The notes: generated by a model from the sequence alone, not told the origin. Counted from the stretch's first letter, positions 18,662-28,291 are shown. The stretch: 64,000 bases of DNA from Sorangium cellulosum So ce56 (GCF_000067165.1 NC_010162.1:6269001-6333000), one strand, 5' to 3'. Numbers and translations: made by a program.

Positions 18662-20692
18662 ATGACGCAGGCACACCACGACGACGCCGGAGCGCGCAAC
18701 GCGCTGCAGGGCGGGCTCGCGACGGATCCGAAGCACAAGGCGAGGATCGAAGAGCTCGCCGAGCGCATCGAGAAATACAGGGCGAGCTACTACGCGGGGC
18801 ACCCCGAGATCTCGGACGCGGCGTTCGACGCCCTCGAGGACGAGCTCCGCGCCCTCGATCCGGCGCACCCGGTGCTCGCCCGGGTCGGCTCGGCCTCCCT
18901 GATCACCGAGTGGGAGAAGGCGCGGCACGAGATCCCGATGGGCTCGCTCAACAAGGTCGTCTCCGAGGACGAGCTCCTGGGCTGGGTCGCCCGGTGCGAC
19001 GAGATCCTCGTGAAGGACGGGCACGGCGACGGCGGCACGGGCGCCGCGCCGCCGGCACCGGGATCCATCTCGAGCGTCGCGGGTGACCTCTTCGTGGCGG
19101 AGAAGCTCGACGGCATCTCCATCGAGGTCATCTACAAGGGCGGCAAGCTCGTCGACGCCATCACCCGCGGCGACGGCGAGTGGGGCGAGCGGATCACCGC
19201 GAACGTCGCGCGGATGAAGGGGATCCCCTCGCGGATCCGGGAGAAGGGCCGGCTGTCCGTGCGCGGAGAGATCATCCTTCGCCTCTCGGACATGAAGCGC
19301 CACTTCCCCGGCGTCACCAGCCCGCGCAACATGGCCGCGGGCGCGGCCAAGCGGTTCGACGGCCAGGGGGCGGAGCACTGCACGGTGCTCTTCTACGATG
19401 TCGCCGATCACCTCGAGATCCCGACGTGCCGGGCGCGCTTCGCCTGGCTGCGCGAGCTCGGCTTCGCGACACCGCAGACCGCGCACGGCAGCGTCGAGGA
19501 CGTCGTGAAGCTCTACCGGCGCTACTCGAGCGAGCTCCGCGCGGGCCTCGACTACGAGATCGACGGGCTCGTCGTCTACGTGGACTCGCTCCACGTCCAG
19601 GGCCTGCTCGGCGACGTCAACCGCCGGCCGCGCGGCGCGGTCGCCTTCAAATTCGCGTCGCCCGCCAAGGTGACGACGGTCGTGGCGATCCAGTGGGACA
19701 CCGGGCCGAGCGGCCGCGTCACCCCGGTGGCGATCGTCGAGCCGGTGGAGCTCGCCGGCGCCAACGTCCGGCGCGCTTCCCTGCACAACTCGGCCAACGT
19801 GCGGAGCCTCGGCATCGGCGTGGGCGACGAGGTGCTGGTCTCGCGCCGCAACGACGTGATCCCGTACGTCGAGGAGGTCGTCGAGAAGCGCGGCCCCGTC
19901 GCCGTCCCTCCATCGGTCTGTCCGGTCTGCAGCGCGCCGCTCGTCGTCGAGGGAGAGTACCTCCTCTGCCGGAACGCCGCGTGCCGCGCCCTCATCGAGG
20001 GGCGCATCCACAACTGGATCGACGCCATCGGCGCGCTGGAGTGGGGCGACAAGCTGATCGAGCAGGTGGTGGCCGCGGGCCTCGTGCGAGAGCCGCTCGA
20101 CCTCTACAAGCTCACGGTCAAGAGCATCGCCGACCTCGATCGGCGCGGCGAGAAGAGCGCAACGAAGTGCCTGGAGCAGCTGAAGAGCCGCCTCCCGCTC
20201 GCGCTGCCGGTGTTCCTCGCGGCGCTCGGCATCGAGGGGTTCGCGATCCAGACCGCGCGGCTGCTCGTGTCGGCGGGGTACACGACGATCGAGAAGCTGC
20301 TCGCCGCCGGCGAGGACGAGCTCGCCGGCATCCCGGGCCTCGGCGCGATCAAGGCCGCGAGCATCGTTCGAGGGCTGCGCGCACGCAGCGACGAGATCGG
20401 GCGGCTGCTGGCCGCCGGCATCGTCCCGGTCGCGCCCGAGGCCGAAGGCCCGCTCGCCGGACTGACGTTCTGCTTCACCGGCGCGGGCGCGCGTCCCCGC
20501 GGCGAGCTCACCCACCTCGTCGAGTCGAGCGGCGGCCGGGTGCTGAACAGCGTCACGAAGGAGCTCAACTACCTCGTCATCGCCGACGTGGCGTCCACGT
20601 CGAGCAAGGCGGTGAAGGCGCGCAAGTACGGCACGAAGCTCATCACCGAGGACGATCTGGACAAGCTCATCGCCGAGCGCCGCGGCGGCTGA
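18662..20692 (+). CDS. ligA: NAD-dependent DNA ligase LigA
   Basis: The 676-aa protein joins nicks using NAD. Domain Ia shows YYAGHPEISDAAFDALEDEL (about 43-62). The adenylation motif I is KLDG with K148. Later come GEIILRLSDM, the DYEIDGLVVYVD region and the OB fold. A Cys4 zinc finger (CPVCSAPL ... CRNAAC, about 420-440), helix-hairpin-helix repeats (ELAGIPGLGAIKAASIV) and a C-terminal BRCT domain (LAGLTFCFTGAGARPRGEL) follow. A Gly/Ala/Pro insert of about 20 residues (118-140) lies just before motif I. Several motifs are more divergent than usual (KLDGIS rather than KIDGLA), so this could be a second ligase copy. It follows the Nudix gene closely and converges with the DUF2804 gene. Confidence 0.92.
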   Translation: MTQAHHDDAGARNALQGGLATDPKHKARIEELAERIEKYRASYYAGHPEISDAAFDALEDELRALDPAHPVLARVGSASLITEWEKARHEIPMGSLNKVVSEDELLGWVARCDEILVKDGHGDGGTGAAPPAPGSISSVAGDLFVAEKLDGISIEVIYKGGKLVDAITRGDGEWGERITANVARMKGIPSRIREKGRLSVRGEIILRLSDMKRHFPGVTSPRNMAAGAAKRFDGQGAEHCTVLFYDVADHLEIPTCRARFAWLRELGFATPQTAHGSVEDVVKLYRRYSSELRAGLDYEIDGLVVYVDSLHVQGLLGDVNRRPRGAVAFKFASPAKVTTVVAIQWDTGPSGRVTPVAIVEPVELAGANVRRASLHNSANVRSLGIGVGDEVLVSRRNDVIPYVEEVVEKRGPVAVPPSVCPVCSAPLVVEGEYLLCRNAACRALIEGRIHNWIDAIGALEWGDKLIEQVVAAGLVREPLDLYKLTVKSIADLDRRGEKSATKCLEQLKSRLPLALPVFLAALGIEGFAIQTARLLVSAGYTTIEKLLAAGEDELAGIPGLGAIKAASIVRGLRARSDEIGRLLAAGIVPVAPEAEGPLAGLTFCFTGAGARPRGELTHLVESSGGRVLNSVTKELNYLVIADVASTSSKAVKARKYGTKLITEDDLDKLIAERRGG

Positions 20693-20725
20693 CCGAGGCG
20701 AGCCGCGGCCTCGACCCGTCGGCCC

Positions 20726-21730
20726 CTACCAGGTGATGTCCTGGTCCTCCGTGACGCCGAGGACGTCCCGGAGCTCAAGGAGCCGCCCGTCCGGGAGGCG
20801 GATCGTGCCCGAGTAGAGGCCGATCGGCTGCATGAACTCCGACGCGAGCAGGCCGACGTTCGTGTGGTTCGAGTGCGCCGCGCCGGGGACGAAGCGTAGA
20901 TCCACGGCGCCGTCCGCGGTCCGGACGCGCCACGGATCGAGCGGCCGCGCCGCGTCGAAGGTGAACCGGCCCTCGGCGAGCGGGATGAGCTCGCCGTCGA
21001 TCCAGATCGCGCACTCGGCGTCGCCGACGAAGCCTTCGCCCAGGTTCAGGCCGACGCGCTCGCCGCTCTCCGCGCGCCCCAGCGCGAGGGCCCAGCGCCA
21101 GGTCGTACGGCGCCGCAGGAGGCCGCCCGTGTAGTCGTAGCTGGCGATCGCTCCGTCGAGCGAGATGCGGCGACCGAGCACCGACGCCTCGCCCTCGACG
21201 CCGAGGAGCAGGCGCTTCTCGGTGGTGATCAGGAAGCCATCCGAGGCCTGCGCGATCGCCGAGAGCGCCGGCGGGGCCGCGCGGCCGTCGAGCCGCGCCT
21301 CGAGCTCGACGCCGCGGAGCGCGGCGGTCACCGCGGTCGTCGCGTCCGTGCGCGGCCGCTCGATCCGGACGCGCGCGCGGGGGAGCCACACGCGCGCGGA
21401 GCGGCCTTCGCCGGTCGCGTCGCCCACGCTCGCCGCGAAGGGCGGCCCGAACGCCGCGCGGTCCACGAGCAACCGCCGGCCTGCCTTGTCGAAGACGACG
21501 CTGAACGCGATCGACAGGTAGCCGAGGTGAACGACCGCGACGGCGACGAAGACCTCGTCGGACGCGATCCCCACGTAGACCCATCGCTTGTGCTTGAGCA
21601 GCCGATCGAGCCTGCGCGGCGCGAGGAGCGCCGGGTCGACGCGCGGGAGATCGCCCCGGTACGACCCGACGCGCGCCGCTCCCGTGCTCGGGTCGAGGAT
21701 CGCATCGGGCGGCGTGATGAGCTCGCGCAT
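20726..21730 (-). CDS. DUF2804 family protein
   Basis: The 334-aa protein matches my memory of DUF2804: an N-terminal half with KHKRWVYVGIASDEVFVAVAV, the signature YDYTGGLLRRRTTWRWA, then GLNLGEGFVGDAECAIWIDGEL near the end. The family looks like a beta-rich, possibly lipocalin-like fold, and its biochemical role is unknown. There is no signal peptide. ATG at 21730 fits. The gene is convergent with ligA and divergent from the dehydrogenase gene at 21919. Confidence 0.8.
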   Translation of the reverse strand: MRELITPPDAILDPSTGAARVGSYRGDLPRVDPALLAPRRLDRLLKHKRWVYVGIASDEVFVAVAVVHLGYLSIAFSVVFDKAGRRLLVDRAAFGPPFAASVGDATGEGRSARVWLPRARVRIERPRTDATTAVTAALRGVELEARLDGRAAPPALSAIAQASDGFLITTEKRLLLGVEGEASVLGRRISLDGAIASYDYTGGLLRRRTTWRWALALGRAESGERVGLNLGEGFVGDAECAIWIDGELIPLAEGRFTFDAARPLDPWRVRTADGAVDLRFVPGAAHSNHTNVGLLASEFMQPIGLYSGTIRLPDGRLLELRDVLGVTEDQDITW

Positions 21731-21918
21731 CTGACGAGAGTAGCGGCGACGTGGTCGCTGCCCAAGGCGAGCGACGCCGGAAGCCTGACATCGTTAGAAT
21801 CGTACGAACCGCGCGATTGCGCCGAGCGCGCTCCTCCGCGGCCATCTGGCTCACGCCGCGGCGGAGAGCAGCGGCGCTGGAGCCTGCGCGCCCTCGGCTC
21901 CGTCGCTAGACTCGCGTC

Positions 21919-23559
21919 ATGATCGACGCCATCGCCACGCCCCCGAGCCCTCAGAACGAGCCCGTCCTCACGTACGCGCCTGGCAGCCCGGAGCGCGCGG
22001 CCCTCAAGGCGGAGCTCGACCGCCGGGCGCGGGAGACGATCGAGATCCCGATGGTCATCGACGGGGAGGCGATCCGGACCGGCGCGCTCGACGAGGTCCG
22101 CGCGCCGCACCGGCGCGACCTCCTCCTCGCCCGCGCCCACCAAGGCGGCGCCGAGCACGTCGCGCGCGCGATCGAGGCCGCCCGGCGGGCGCACCCGGCC
22201 TGGTCGAGGACGCCGTGGACCGAGCGCGCCGCCGTGTTCCTCAAGGCGGCCGAGCTGCTCGCGACCCGGTACCGCCCCACGCTCAACGCGGCGACGATGC
22301 TCGGGCAGAGCAAGACGGCGTACCAGGCGGAGATCGACTCGGCCTGCGAGCTCATCGACTTCTTCCGCTACAACGTCCACTTCGCGCACCGGATCGCGGC
22401 GGAGCAGCCGGCGAGCGCGCCCGGCATCTGGAACCTCGCGGAGCCTCGACCGCTGGAGGGCTTCGTCTTCGCGGCGACGCCGTTCAACTTCACCGCGATC
22501 GCGGGCAACCTGTGCGCGGCCCCGGCGCTGATGGGCAACACGGTGGTCTGGAAGCCGTCCGCGAACGCGCTGTACTCCGCGCACTTCGTGATGGATCTGT
22601 TGATCGAGGCGGGCCTCCCGCGCGGCGTCATCAACCTCGTCATGGGCCCGCCCGAGCTCGTCTCGAACGCGTGCCTCGATCATCCGGACTTCGCCGGCAT
22701 CCACTTCACCGGCTCGACCGCGGTCTTCCAGTCGATCTGGCGCCGCATCGGGGAGAACATCGGGCGCTACCGCAGCTACCCGAGGATCGTGGGCGAGACC
22801 GGCGGGAAGGATTTCGTCTTCGCGCACGCGAGCGCCGACGTCGACGCGCTCGCCGTGGCGCTCGTCCGGGGCGCCTACGAATTCCAGGGGCAGAAGTGCT
22901 CGGCCGCGTCGCGCGCGTACATCCCCCGCTCGCTCTGGCCGGCCCTCAAGGACCGGCTCGTGGGCCACATCCGGGCGATCCGCGTGGGGGACGTCGCCGA
23001 CTTCCGCAACTTCATGGGCGCGGTGATCGACGAGCGAGCGCACGCCCGGCTCACGGGGCGGATCGCCGCGGCGAAGTCGGACGCGGCGTGCTCGATCGTG
23101 TGCGGCGGCGGCGCGCGCGCGCACGACGGGAGCGACGGCTGGTTCGTCGAGCCGACGCTGATCGAGACCACGGATCCGCGCCACCCGCTGATGGCGGAGG
23201 AGCTGTTCGGGCCGGTGCTCACGGTCTGGGTCTACCCCGACGGCGAGGAGCACACGGCGCTCGCGCTCTGCGACGAGACGTCGCCGTATGGCCTGACCGG
23301 CGCCGTGTTCGCGCGGGACAGGGCGTTCATCGAGGCGGCGAGCGACGCGCTCCGCTTCGCCGCGGGCAATTTCTATATCAACGACAAGCCGACCGGCGCC
23401 GTCGTCGGGCAGCAGCCGTTCGGCGGCGCGCGCGCCTCCGGCACGAACGACAAGGCGGGCAGCCTGTTCAACCTGCTCCGCTGGGTCTCCCCGCGCGTCG
23501 TGAAGGAGACGTTCGCCCCGCCGCGCGCGGTCGCCTATCCGTTCATGGCGGCCGAGTAG
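21919..23559 (+). CDS. pruA: L-glutamate gamma-semialdehyde (1-pyrroline-5-carboxylate) dehydrogenase
   Basis: The 546-aa aldehyde dehydrogenase oxidises P5C/glutamate semialdehyde to glutamate with NAD, the second step of proline catabolism. The pattern is that of the stand-alone, eukaryote-like type (ALDH4): EIPMVIDG near the N terminus, FAATPFNFTAIAGNL, HFTGSTAVFQSIW, the general base in GETGGKDFVF and the nucleophile C327 in GQKCSAASR. No proline dehydrogenase gene is adjacent. The start ATG at 21919 gives an N terminus (EPVLTYAPGSPERAALK) typical for the family. The 188 bp upstream is shared with the divergent DUF2804 gene. Confidence 0.92.
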   Translation: MIDAIATPPSPQNEPVLTYAPGSPERAALKAELDRRARETIEIPMVIDGEAIRTGALDEVRAPHRRDLLLARAHQGGAEHVARAIEAARRAHPAWSRTPWTERAAVFLKAAELLATRYRPTLNAATMLGQSKTAYQAEIDSACELIDFFRYNVHFAHRIAAEQPASAPGIWNLAEPRPLEGFVFAATPFNFTAIAGNLCAAPALMGNTVVWKPSANALYSAHFVMDLLIEAGLPRGVINLVMGPPELVSNACLDHPDFAGIHFTGSTAVFQSIWRRIGENIGRYRSYPRIVGETGGKDFVFAHASADVDALAVALVRGAYEFQGQKCSAASRAYIPRSLWPALKDRLVGHIRAIRVGDVADFRNFMGAVIDERAHARLTGRIAAAKSDAACSIVCGGGARAHDGSDGWFVEPTLIETTDPRHPLMAEELFGPVLTVWVYPDGEEHTALALCDETSPYGLTGAVFARDRAFIEAASDALRFAAGNFYINDKPTGAVVGQQPFGGARASGTNDKAGSLFNLLRWVSPRVVKETFAPPRAVAYPFMAAE

Positions 23560-23599
23560 CAAGCGCGCCTCGGGCCGGAGAGGCGGCGGGCCTCGTCGC

Positions 23600-23875
23600 T
23601 CAATCCTCCGGCGAGTAGTCGCAGACGCCACCCGCGAGATCGGCGCAGGATCGGTCCTCCTCCTCGTAACACTCGGCCGTGCGCTCGATGGCCGTGGCAT
23701 AGGACGCGCGGTCGGACAGCTCGAGGCACAGCGCGACGCACGTGTCCCTTCCAGGGCTGTCGGTCTGGCACTCGGCGTTCTTGGTGCAGACCACCTCGCA
23801 CGCGTCGATGTCCGACGAGCATCCAGGGGTGGCAGCGAGGAGCAGCAGGGCCAGGACGAGCGCGGGACGGGGCAT
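23600..23875 (-). CDS. Small Cys-rich lipoprotein
   Basis: The 91-aa product begins MPRPALVLALLLLAATPGCSSD, a clear type II signal peptide with lipobox ATPGC. The mature part has eight cysteines in regular spacing (ACEVVCTKNAEC, TCVALCLEL, ECYEEEDRSCADLAGGVC), so it is probably a small disulfide-bonded domain on the outside of the cell. The ATG at 23875 was chosen because the signal peptide starts there, and GGA lies about 9 bp upstream. No known family. It converges with pruA. Confidence 0.65.
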   Translation of the reverse strand: MPRPALVLALLLLAATPGCSSDIDACEVVCTKNAECQTDSPGRDTCVALCLELSDRASYATAIERTAECYEEEDRSCADLAGGVCDYSPED

Positions 23876-24321
23876 GGCGAAAGTTCCAGCGGCCATCGGA
23901 GCACGCGGCCGAGCCGGCGGCGAGAGGCGAGCAGGGGGCGGCCGCGCGGCGCCGGCTCGACCCGGCTCCAGATCCCGGCTGGAAGCGCGCGCCGCTGGAG
24001 GCGAATCGAGCCGGTGAGCCCGCCTGCGAACTCCGTGTTCCGCCCAAGTCGTTAAGCGCACCAACGGAGATCGGATTTCTTCTCAGGGCTTCAGGCCCGG
24101 ATCCATCGCCATCAGACCCGCCATGCGCCGAGCTCTACAGGCCGATCCGTCATACCGACGATTCGGTTGTGGAGCAGCACCCGGCCGTTACGTATGCTCC
24201 AGATCTCCGCCCGACAAAAGCGTGCGCTTCCATGGCGCGCAGGACGAGCAGAAGCGTAGGTGTATATTTCCCACGCCGCTACACCAGGAGTCGCTGTGGG
24301 ATAGAAAACGTTGGAGGTGCC

Positions 24322-25839
24322 ATGAAGTCGATTCATTTTCTGGGTTTCTTCGTGCTCGGCACGATCGCGGCGACCGCCGCAGGCTGCGGCGGAGACAACG
24401 ACGGCGACGGCGGCGGCGGCGGCGAGGGAGGAGCCGGGAGCACCACGACGTCCTCCGCGACCACCGGCCCCGCCGCCAGCAGCACCTCCACGGGCTCAGG
24501 CGAGGTGGACGACGGGAACGACAGCCCCGAAGAAGCGGAGCCGATCCAACCCGAGGACGGTTGGCTCGAGGGGACGCTCGAGCCGCTGGAAGAGGACGCT
24601 GACTACTACAGCTTCACCGGAGCCAAGGGGCAGCCGGTGTACATCCTGAGCGACGCGAGGCCTTCGGATGACGAGAGGGATCCGACATACCCGGATACCG
24701 TCCTCACGCTGCTCGACGCCGACGGGAACCAGCTCGCGCAGAACGACGACCCGGCCCGGGGCTTCACCAATGACAGCGAGCTGCTCACCGTCCTGCCAGC
24801 AGACGGCGAGTACTTCATCGTCGTCCAGGATTGCAACGCCGCCTTCCCGCAGTTCGCCTTCCCGAACGGCTGCTTCAACCCCGCCGACGTCGTGAGCTTC
24901 GACTACGGGGTGGCGCTCCTCTCGCTCGATCCGGCGGAGAGCGATACCGACAGCCTCATCGGTGAGGCCGAGCCCAACAATGACGCCGAGCAGGCCGTGC
25001 AGCTGCACTATGAGCTGAACAACGACGAGTCGGGCTACTTCACCACCTTCGCGTTCGGCAATTTCGAGAGCGCGACCGACGTCGACGTGTATTCGTTCAC
25101 CCCGCCGGAGACCCCCGCGGTCGACAACGTCATCCTCGCCCAGCTGATCGCCGAGCAGCCGACAGGGATCGAGGGCAACGGCTCGACGGTGGACGTCAGC
25201 GAGATCGCCGTGTTCGCTTCGACCGATCTGACCAACGCGTACGCGAAGGTGAACCCGACGAAGGGCGGCGATATCGCCCTCCCGGTGGAAGCCGGGCAAG
25301 AGTACTTCGTCTTCGTCAAGCGCCCTGCGGGAGAGGTAGGAAAGAACGACTTTTACATCCTGCTGCACAACCGCATGAGCTCCGATCCCCTCGAGGCCGA
25401 GGAGGAGACCAACGGTGTCGTGGAAACGCCGGAAGGCGGCCTCGTCTCCTTCCCCAACGGGGGAGGCGGCGTCAGCTACGCGATCGAGGGCCAGCTCGCC
25501 GACGGAGAGACCGCCGACGTCGACATCTATGCGGTCCCGCTCGATGACGTCGAAGAGGGCTGGACGTTCTCGGTCGTCTGCGAAGCGCAGCGCAACGGGT
25601 CCGGGGTCCGCGAGCTCAGCGCCGAGGTGCTGAACGGAGACGGCACATCGATCGACGCCGCCACCTACTCGGCCACGGAGACCGAGGACGAAAACCTGTA
25701 CGTCGAGCGGGTCGCGATCCCGGAGGCCCCTGCGGACAACCGGCTGCTCGTCAGGGTATCGGCCGGGACGCCCGCCGCCGACGTGACGAGCCGAGGATAC
25801 AACTGCCTCTTCGCCTACCTGCCGCCGGAGACCGAGTGA
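24322..25839 (+). CDS. Lipoprotein with PPC-like (pre-peptidase C-terminal) domains
   Basis: The 505-aa product starts MKSIHFLGFFVLGTIAATAAGC, a type II signal peptide. A Gly/Asp/Thr/Ser-rich linker of about 45 residues follows. The rest contains three PPC-like modules, each beginning near acidic text (EEAEPIQPEDG, GEAEPNNDAEQAVQ, LEAEEETNGVVETPEGG) and running into DxDxYSF or DVDIYAVP strands. PPC domains usually accompany secreted proteases. Here no protease domain is present, so a surface-binding role is plausible but unproven. GGAGG at 24313-24317 fixes the start. A TATATT at 24263-24268 could be its -10 box. A perfect 12-bp hairpin follows the stop. Confidence 0.75.
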   Translation: MKSIHFLGFFVLGTIAATAAGCGGDNDGDGGGGGEGGAGSTTTSSATTGPAASSTSTGSGEVDDGNDSPEEAEPIQPEDGWLEGTLEPLEEDADYYSFTGAKGQPVYILSDARPSDDERDPTYPDTVLTLLDADGNQLAQNDDPARGFTNDSELLTVLPADGEYFIVVQDCNAAFPQFAFPNGCFNPADVVSFDYGVALLSLDPAESDTDSLIGEAEPNNDAEQAVQLHYELNNDESGYFTTFAFGNFESATDVDVYSFTPPETPAVDNVILAQLIAEQPTGIEGNGSTVDVSEIAVFASTDLTNAYAKVNPTKGGDIALPVEAGQEYFVFVKRPAGEVGKNDFYILLHNRMSSDPLEAEEETNGVVETPEGGLVSFPNGGGGVSYAIEGQLADGETADVDIYAVPLDDVEEGWTFSVVCEAQRNGSGVRELSAEVLNGDGTSIDAATYSATETEDENLYVERVAIPEAPADNRLLVRVSAGTPAADVTSRGYNCLFAYLPPETE

Positions 25840-25860
25840 GGGTCTGAAGCACCTCATGGC

Positions 25861-25887
25861 GTGAGCGCCCGTCCCACGGGCGCTCAC
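25861..25887 (+). terminator. Perfect hairpin after the PPC lipoprotein
   Basis: Stem GTGAGCGCCCGT / ACGGGCGCTCAC (12 bp, no mismatch) with a 3-nt loop, 21 bp after the stop codon. No U-tract. Confidence 0.7.
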
Positions 25888-26027
25888 CGCCGGGTGCGCC
25901 AGAGCACGCGACGCCGGACCGCCCTCGAAGGCCGGCACCGCGCGCGCCGTCGTCGGTACACCGGGCGCGCCGATCGCCGGCGGCTCTCCCCGGGCCTCCC
26001 CGCTCCCCGTGGTATAGCCCGACCGAC

Positions 26028-28175
26028 ATGAAGGTCGGCACCACACCCGCGCGCTCAGGGCTCCTCTCACTTCTCCTGCTCGTCGCCTGCAACGCTGGCA
26101 CCCGGACCGGTGGGGTCTCCTCGCCGGCCACGGCCGGCGGCGCCGCGCCGCAAGGGGCGACGTCGACGCCGGCGACGACCGCGCCGCCCGAGACGCCGCC
26201 GCGCGCCGAGTTCGATCCCGTGGCGCAGGGGCTCACCGTGGAGGGCGTGAAGCAGCTCTGCGACGAGCACCTGCGCGCCGCGGAGGGGTACCTCGACGCG
26301 ATCAGGGCGCTCCGAGGCGCGCCGCCGGAGAAGCTCACCTACGCCGCGACGCTCGGGCGGTTCGACGACGCCACGCTCGAGGTGAACAGCGCGGGCGAGT
26401 TCCCGTACCTGATGGGGGTCGCGCACCCGGACGCGGCGGTGCGAGAGGCCGCGAGGCTCTGCGAGCCGAAGGTCGACAGGTTCACGACCGCGATGTGGCT
26501 GGACGCCGATCTCGCCGCCGTCATCGGGGCGTACGCCGAGAGAGGCGACGCGCGCGAGGCGTTGAGCGGTGAGCGCGCCCGGCTGCTCTCCGACGTCCTC
26601 CGCGACTTCCGCCGCAACGGGCTGTCGCTGCCGGTAGACCGACAGCAGCGCCTCCGCGACGTGAACGAGCAGATCACCCGCATCGGGCAGGAGTTCATGT
26701 CGAACCTGTCCGCGTCGACCGCATCGATCGAGATCGCGCCCGCCTCCCTCCAGGGGCTGCCCAAGGAGTACGTGGCGAAGCACGCGCCCAAGGCGAACGG
26801 CAAGGTCGAGATCACCACCGACTACCCCGATTTCTTCCCGTTCGTCACCTACGCCAAGGACCGCAAGGCCGCGCTCGCTCTCTACGTCCTGTTCACCAAC
26901 CGCGGCGGCGAGAAGAACGTGAAGCTGATCGATCGCCTCCTCGCGCTCCGCTCCGAGAAGGCGAAGATGCTCGGCTACAAGAGCTGGGCGGACTACGCCA
27001 TCGAGCCGCGGATGGCCAGGACGAGCGGCGCCGTGCGCGGCTTCCTCGACCAGGTCAGGACCGCGCTGAAGGAGCCCGCCAAGGCCGAGTTCGCCGCGCT
27101 GATGAAGGAGCACGTGCGGCTCGGAGGCAAGCCGACCGACAAGCTCCCCCCCTCCGATCGCTACTACCTCGAGGATCGGGTCCGCGCGTCCACGTACCAG
27201 TTCGACTCGCAGGCGCTCTCGGATTACCTCGAGCTCGGCGCGGTGAAGCAGGGGCTCATGGACATCACCGCGAAGATGTACGCCCTCGAGTACAAGGAGG
27301 TCCCCGCGAAGGCGTGGCACCCCGACGTGACCGCGTACGAGGTGCGCTCCGAGGGCAAGCTGATCGGCAAGTTCTACCTCGACCTCTACAGCAGGCCCGA
27401 CAAGTACAAACACGCGGCGATGTTCACCGTGCGGACGGCGAAGCTGCTCGACGACGGGTCGTGGCAGAGCCCCGTCGCGGCGCTCGAGTGCAACTTCCCG
27501 AAGCCGGGGGCACAGCCGGCGCTGATGTCCCACGAGGACGTGGTGACGTTCTTCCACGAGTTCGGGCACGTGCTGCACCACCTCCTGACGCGCTCGGAGC
27601 TGGCCTCCTATTCAGGGACCGCGACGGTGCGCGACTTCGTCGAGGCGCCGAGCCAGATGTTCGAGGAGTGGGCGTGGTCGCGCGAGGTGCTCGATCTGTT
27701 CGCGAAGCACCACGCGACCGGCGAGAAGATCCCGGACGCCCTCTTCCAGGCGATGACCCGCGCGCGAGGCTTCGGTCGAGCGCTCGCGACGCAGCGGCAG
27801 CTCACCCTCGCGTCGATCGATCTGGAGCTCCACACCCGCGATCCGGGCTTCGACGCGACCGTGGTCGTGGAGCAGGCGCAGCGCGCGAACGAGTCGTTCG
27901 CCTTCGTGAAGGGGACGCACCTGCAGTCGAGCTTCGGGCACCTCATCACCTACGACGCGGGCTACTACGGCTACCAGTGGGCGCTGTCGCTCTCGCGCGA
28001 CGTGCTCACCCGCTTCAAGCAGGAAGGCCTGCTGAACCCCGCCGTCGCGCGCGCGTTCCGCGACGAGGTGCTCGCGAAGGGCGGCGGCGTCGAGGCGGGA
28101 GCGCTCGTCACCCGCTTCCTCGGCCGCCCGCCGAGCCACGACGCGTACCTCGCGTACCTCCAGGGCAAGGAGTGA
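26028..28175 (+). CDS. M3 family zinc oligopeptidase, predicted lipoprotein
   Basis: The 715-aa protein belongs to the thimet oligopeptidase/OpdA family (M3A), which cleaves short peptides. The zinc motif is H510EFGH514 in TFFHEFGHVLHH, with the third ligand Glu in FVEAPSQMFEEW. GYYGYQWALSLSRDV near the end is the conserved tyrosine-rich substrate segment. Unlike the cytoplasmic enzymes it starts with a signal peptide and lipobox (LLSLLLLVACNAG) and a Gly/Thr/Pro linker, so it should be membrane-anchored outside the cytoplasm and could process envelope peptides. ATG at 26028 fits. Two strong hairpins follow, shared with the convergent neighbour. Confidence 0.93.
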   Translation: MKVGTTPARSGLLSLLLLVACNAGTRTGGVSSPATAGGAAPQGATSTPATTAPPETPPRAEFDPVAQGLTVEGVKQLCDEHLRAAEGYLDAIRALRGAPPEKLTYAATLGRFDDATLEVNSAGEFPYLMGVAHPDAAVREAARLCEPKVDRFTTAMWLDADLAAVIGAYAERGDAREALSGERARLLSDVLRDFRRNGLSLPVDRQQRLRDVNEQITRIGQEFMSNLSASTASIEIAPASLQGLPKEYVAKHAPKANGKVEITTDYPDFFPFVTYAKDRKAALALYVLFTNRGGEKNVKLIDRLLALRSEKAKMLGYKSWADYAIEPRMARTSGAVRGFLDQVRTALKEPAKAEFAALMKEHVRLGGKPTDKLPPSDRYYLEDRVRASTYQFDSQALSDYLELGAVKQGLMDITAKMYALEYKEVPAKAWHPDVTAYEVRSEGKLIGKFYLDLYSRPDKYKHAAMFTVRTAKLLDDGSWQSPVAALECNFPKPGAQPALMSHEDVVTFFHEFGHVLHHLLTRSELASYSGTATVRDFVEAPSQMFEEWAWSREVLDLFAKHHATGEKIPDALFQAMTRARGFGRALATQRQLTLASIDLELHTRDPGFDATVVVEQAQRANESFAFVKGTHLQSSFGHLITYDAGYYGYQWALSLSRDVLTRFKQEGLLNPAVARAFRDEVLAKGGGVEAGALVTRFLGRPPSHDAYLAYLQGKE

Positions 28176-28189
28176 ACGGGCCGGCCGCC

Positions 28190-28242
28190 GCGCGGTCGAG
28201 CGCTCGGCGGCGACAAGGCCCGCGCCGAGCGCTCGACCGCGC
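28190..28242. terminator. Perfect 20-bp inverted repeat between convergent genes
   Basis: The arms 28190-28209 and 28223-28242 are exact reverse complements (each contains CGGTCGAGCGCTCGG or its complement) and flank a 13-nt loop. It starts 15 bp after the M3 peptidase stop and should terminate transcription from that side, and possibly from both. Confidence 0.8.
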
Positions 28243-28250
28243 AGCGGCGC

Positions 28251-28280
28251 AGGGGTCCAGCCATCCCTGGCCGGACCCCT
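28251..28280. terminator. Second hairpin between the same convergent genes
   Basis: AGGGGTCC at 28251-28258 pairs with GGACCCCT at 28273-28280 around a 14-nt loop. It lies just before the stop of the minus-strand gene at 28292 and can act for that gene. Confidence 0.6.
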
Positions 28281-28291
28281 GACGGGAACGC

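Noticed and set aside
24112..24336. Small minus-strand open frame upstream of the PPC lipoprotein
   Set aside because: Overlaps the region that must hold the promoter and ribosome site of the plus-strand gene; no motif and no ribosome site of its own.
27612..28291. C-terminal continuation of the caspase-like frame through the M3 gene
   Set aside because: Arg-rich antisense text after the frameshift; the restored frame ends at 28292 with normal protein character.
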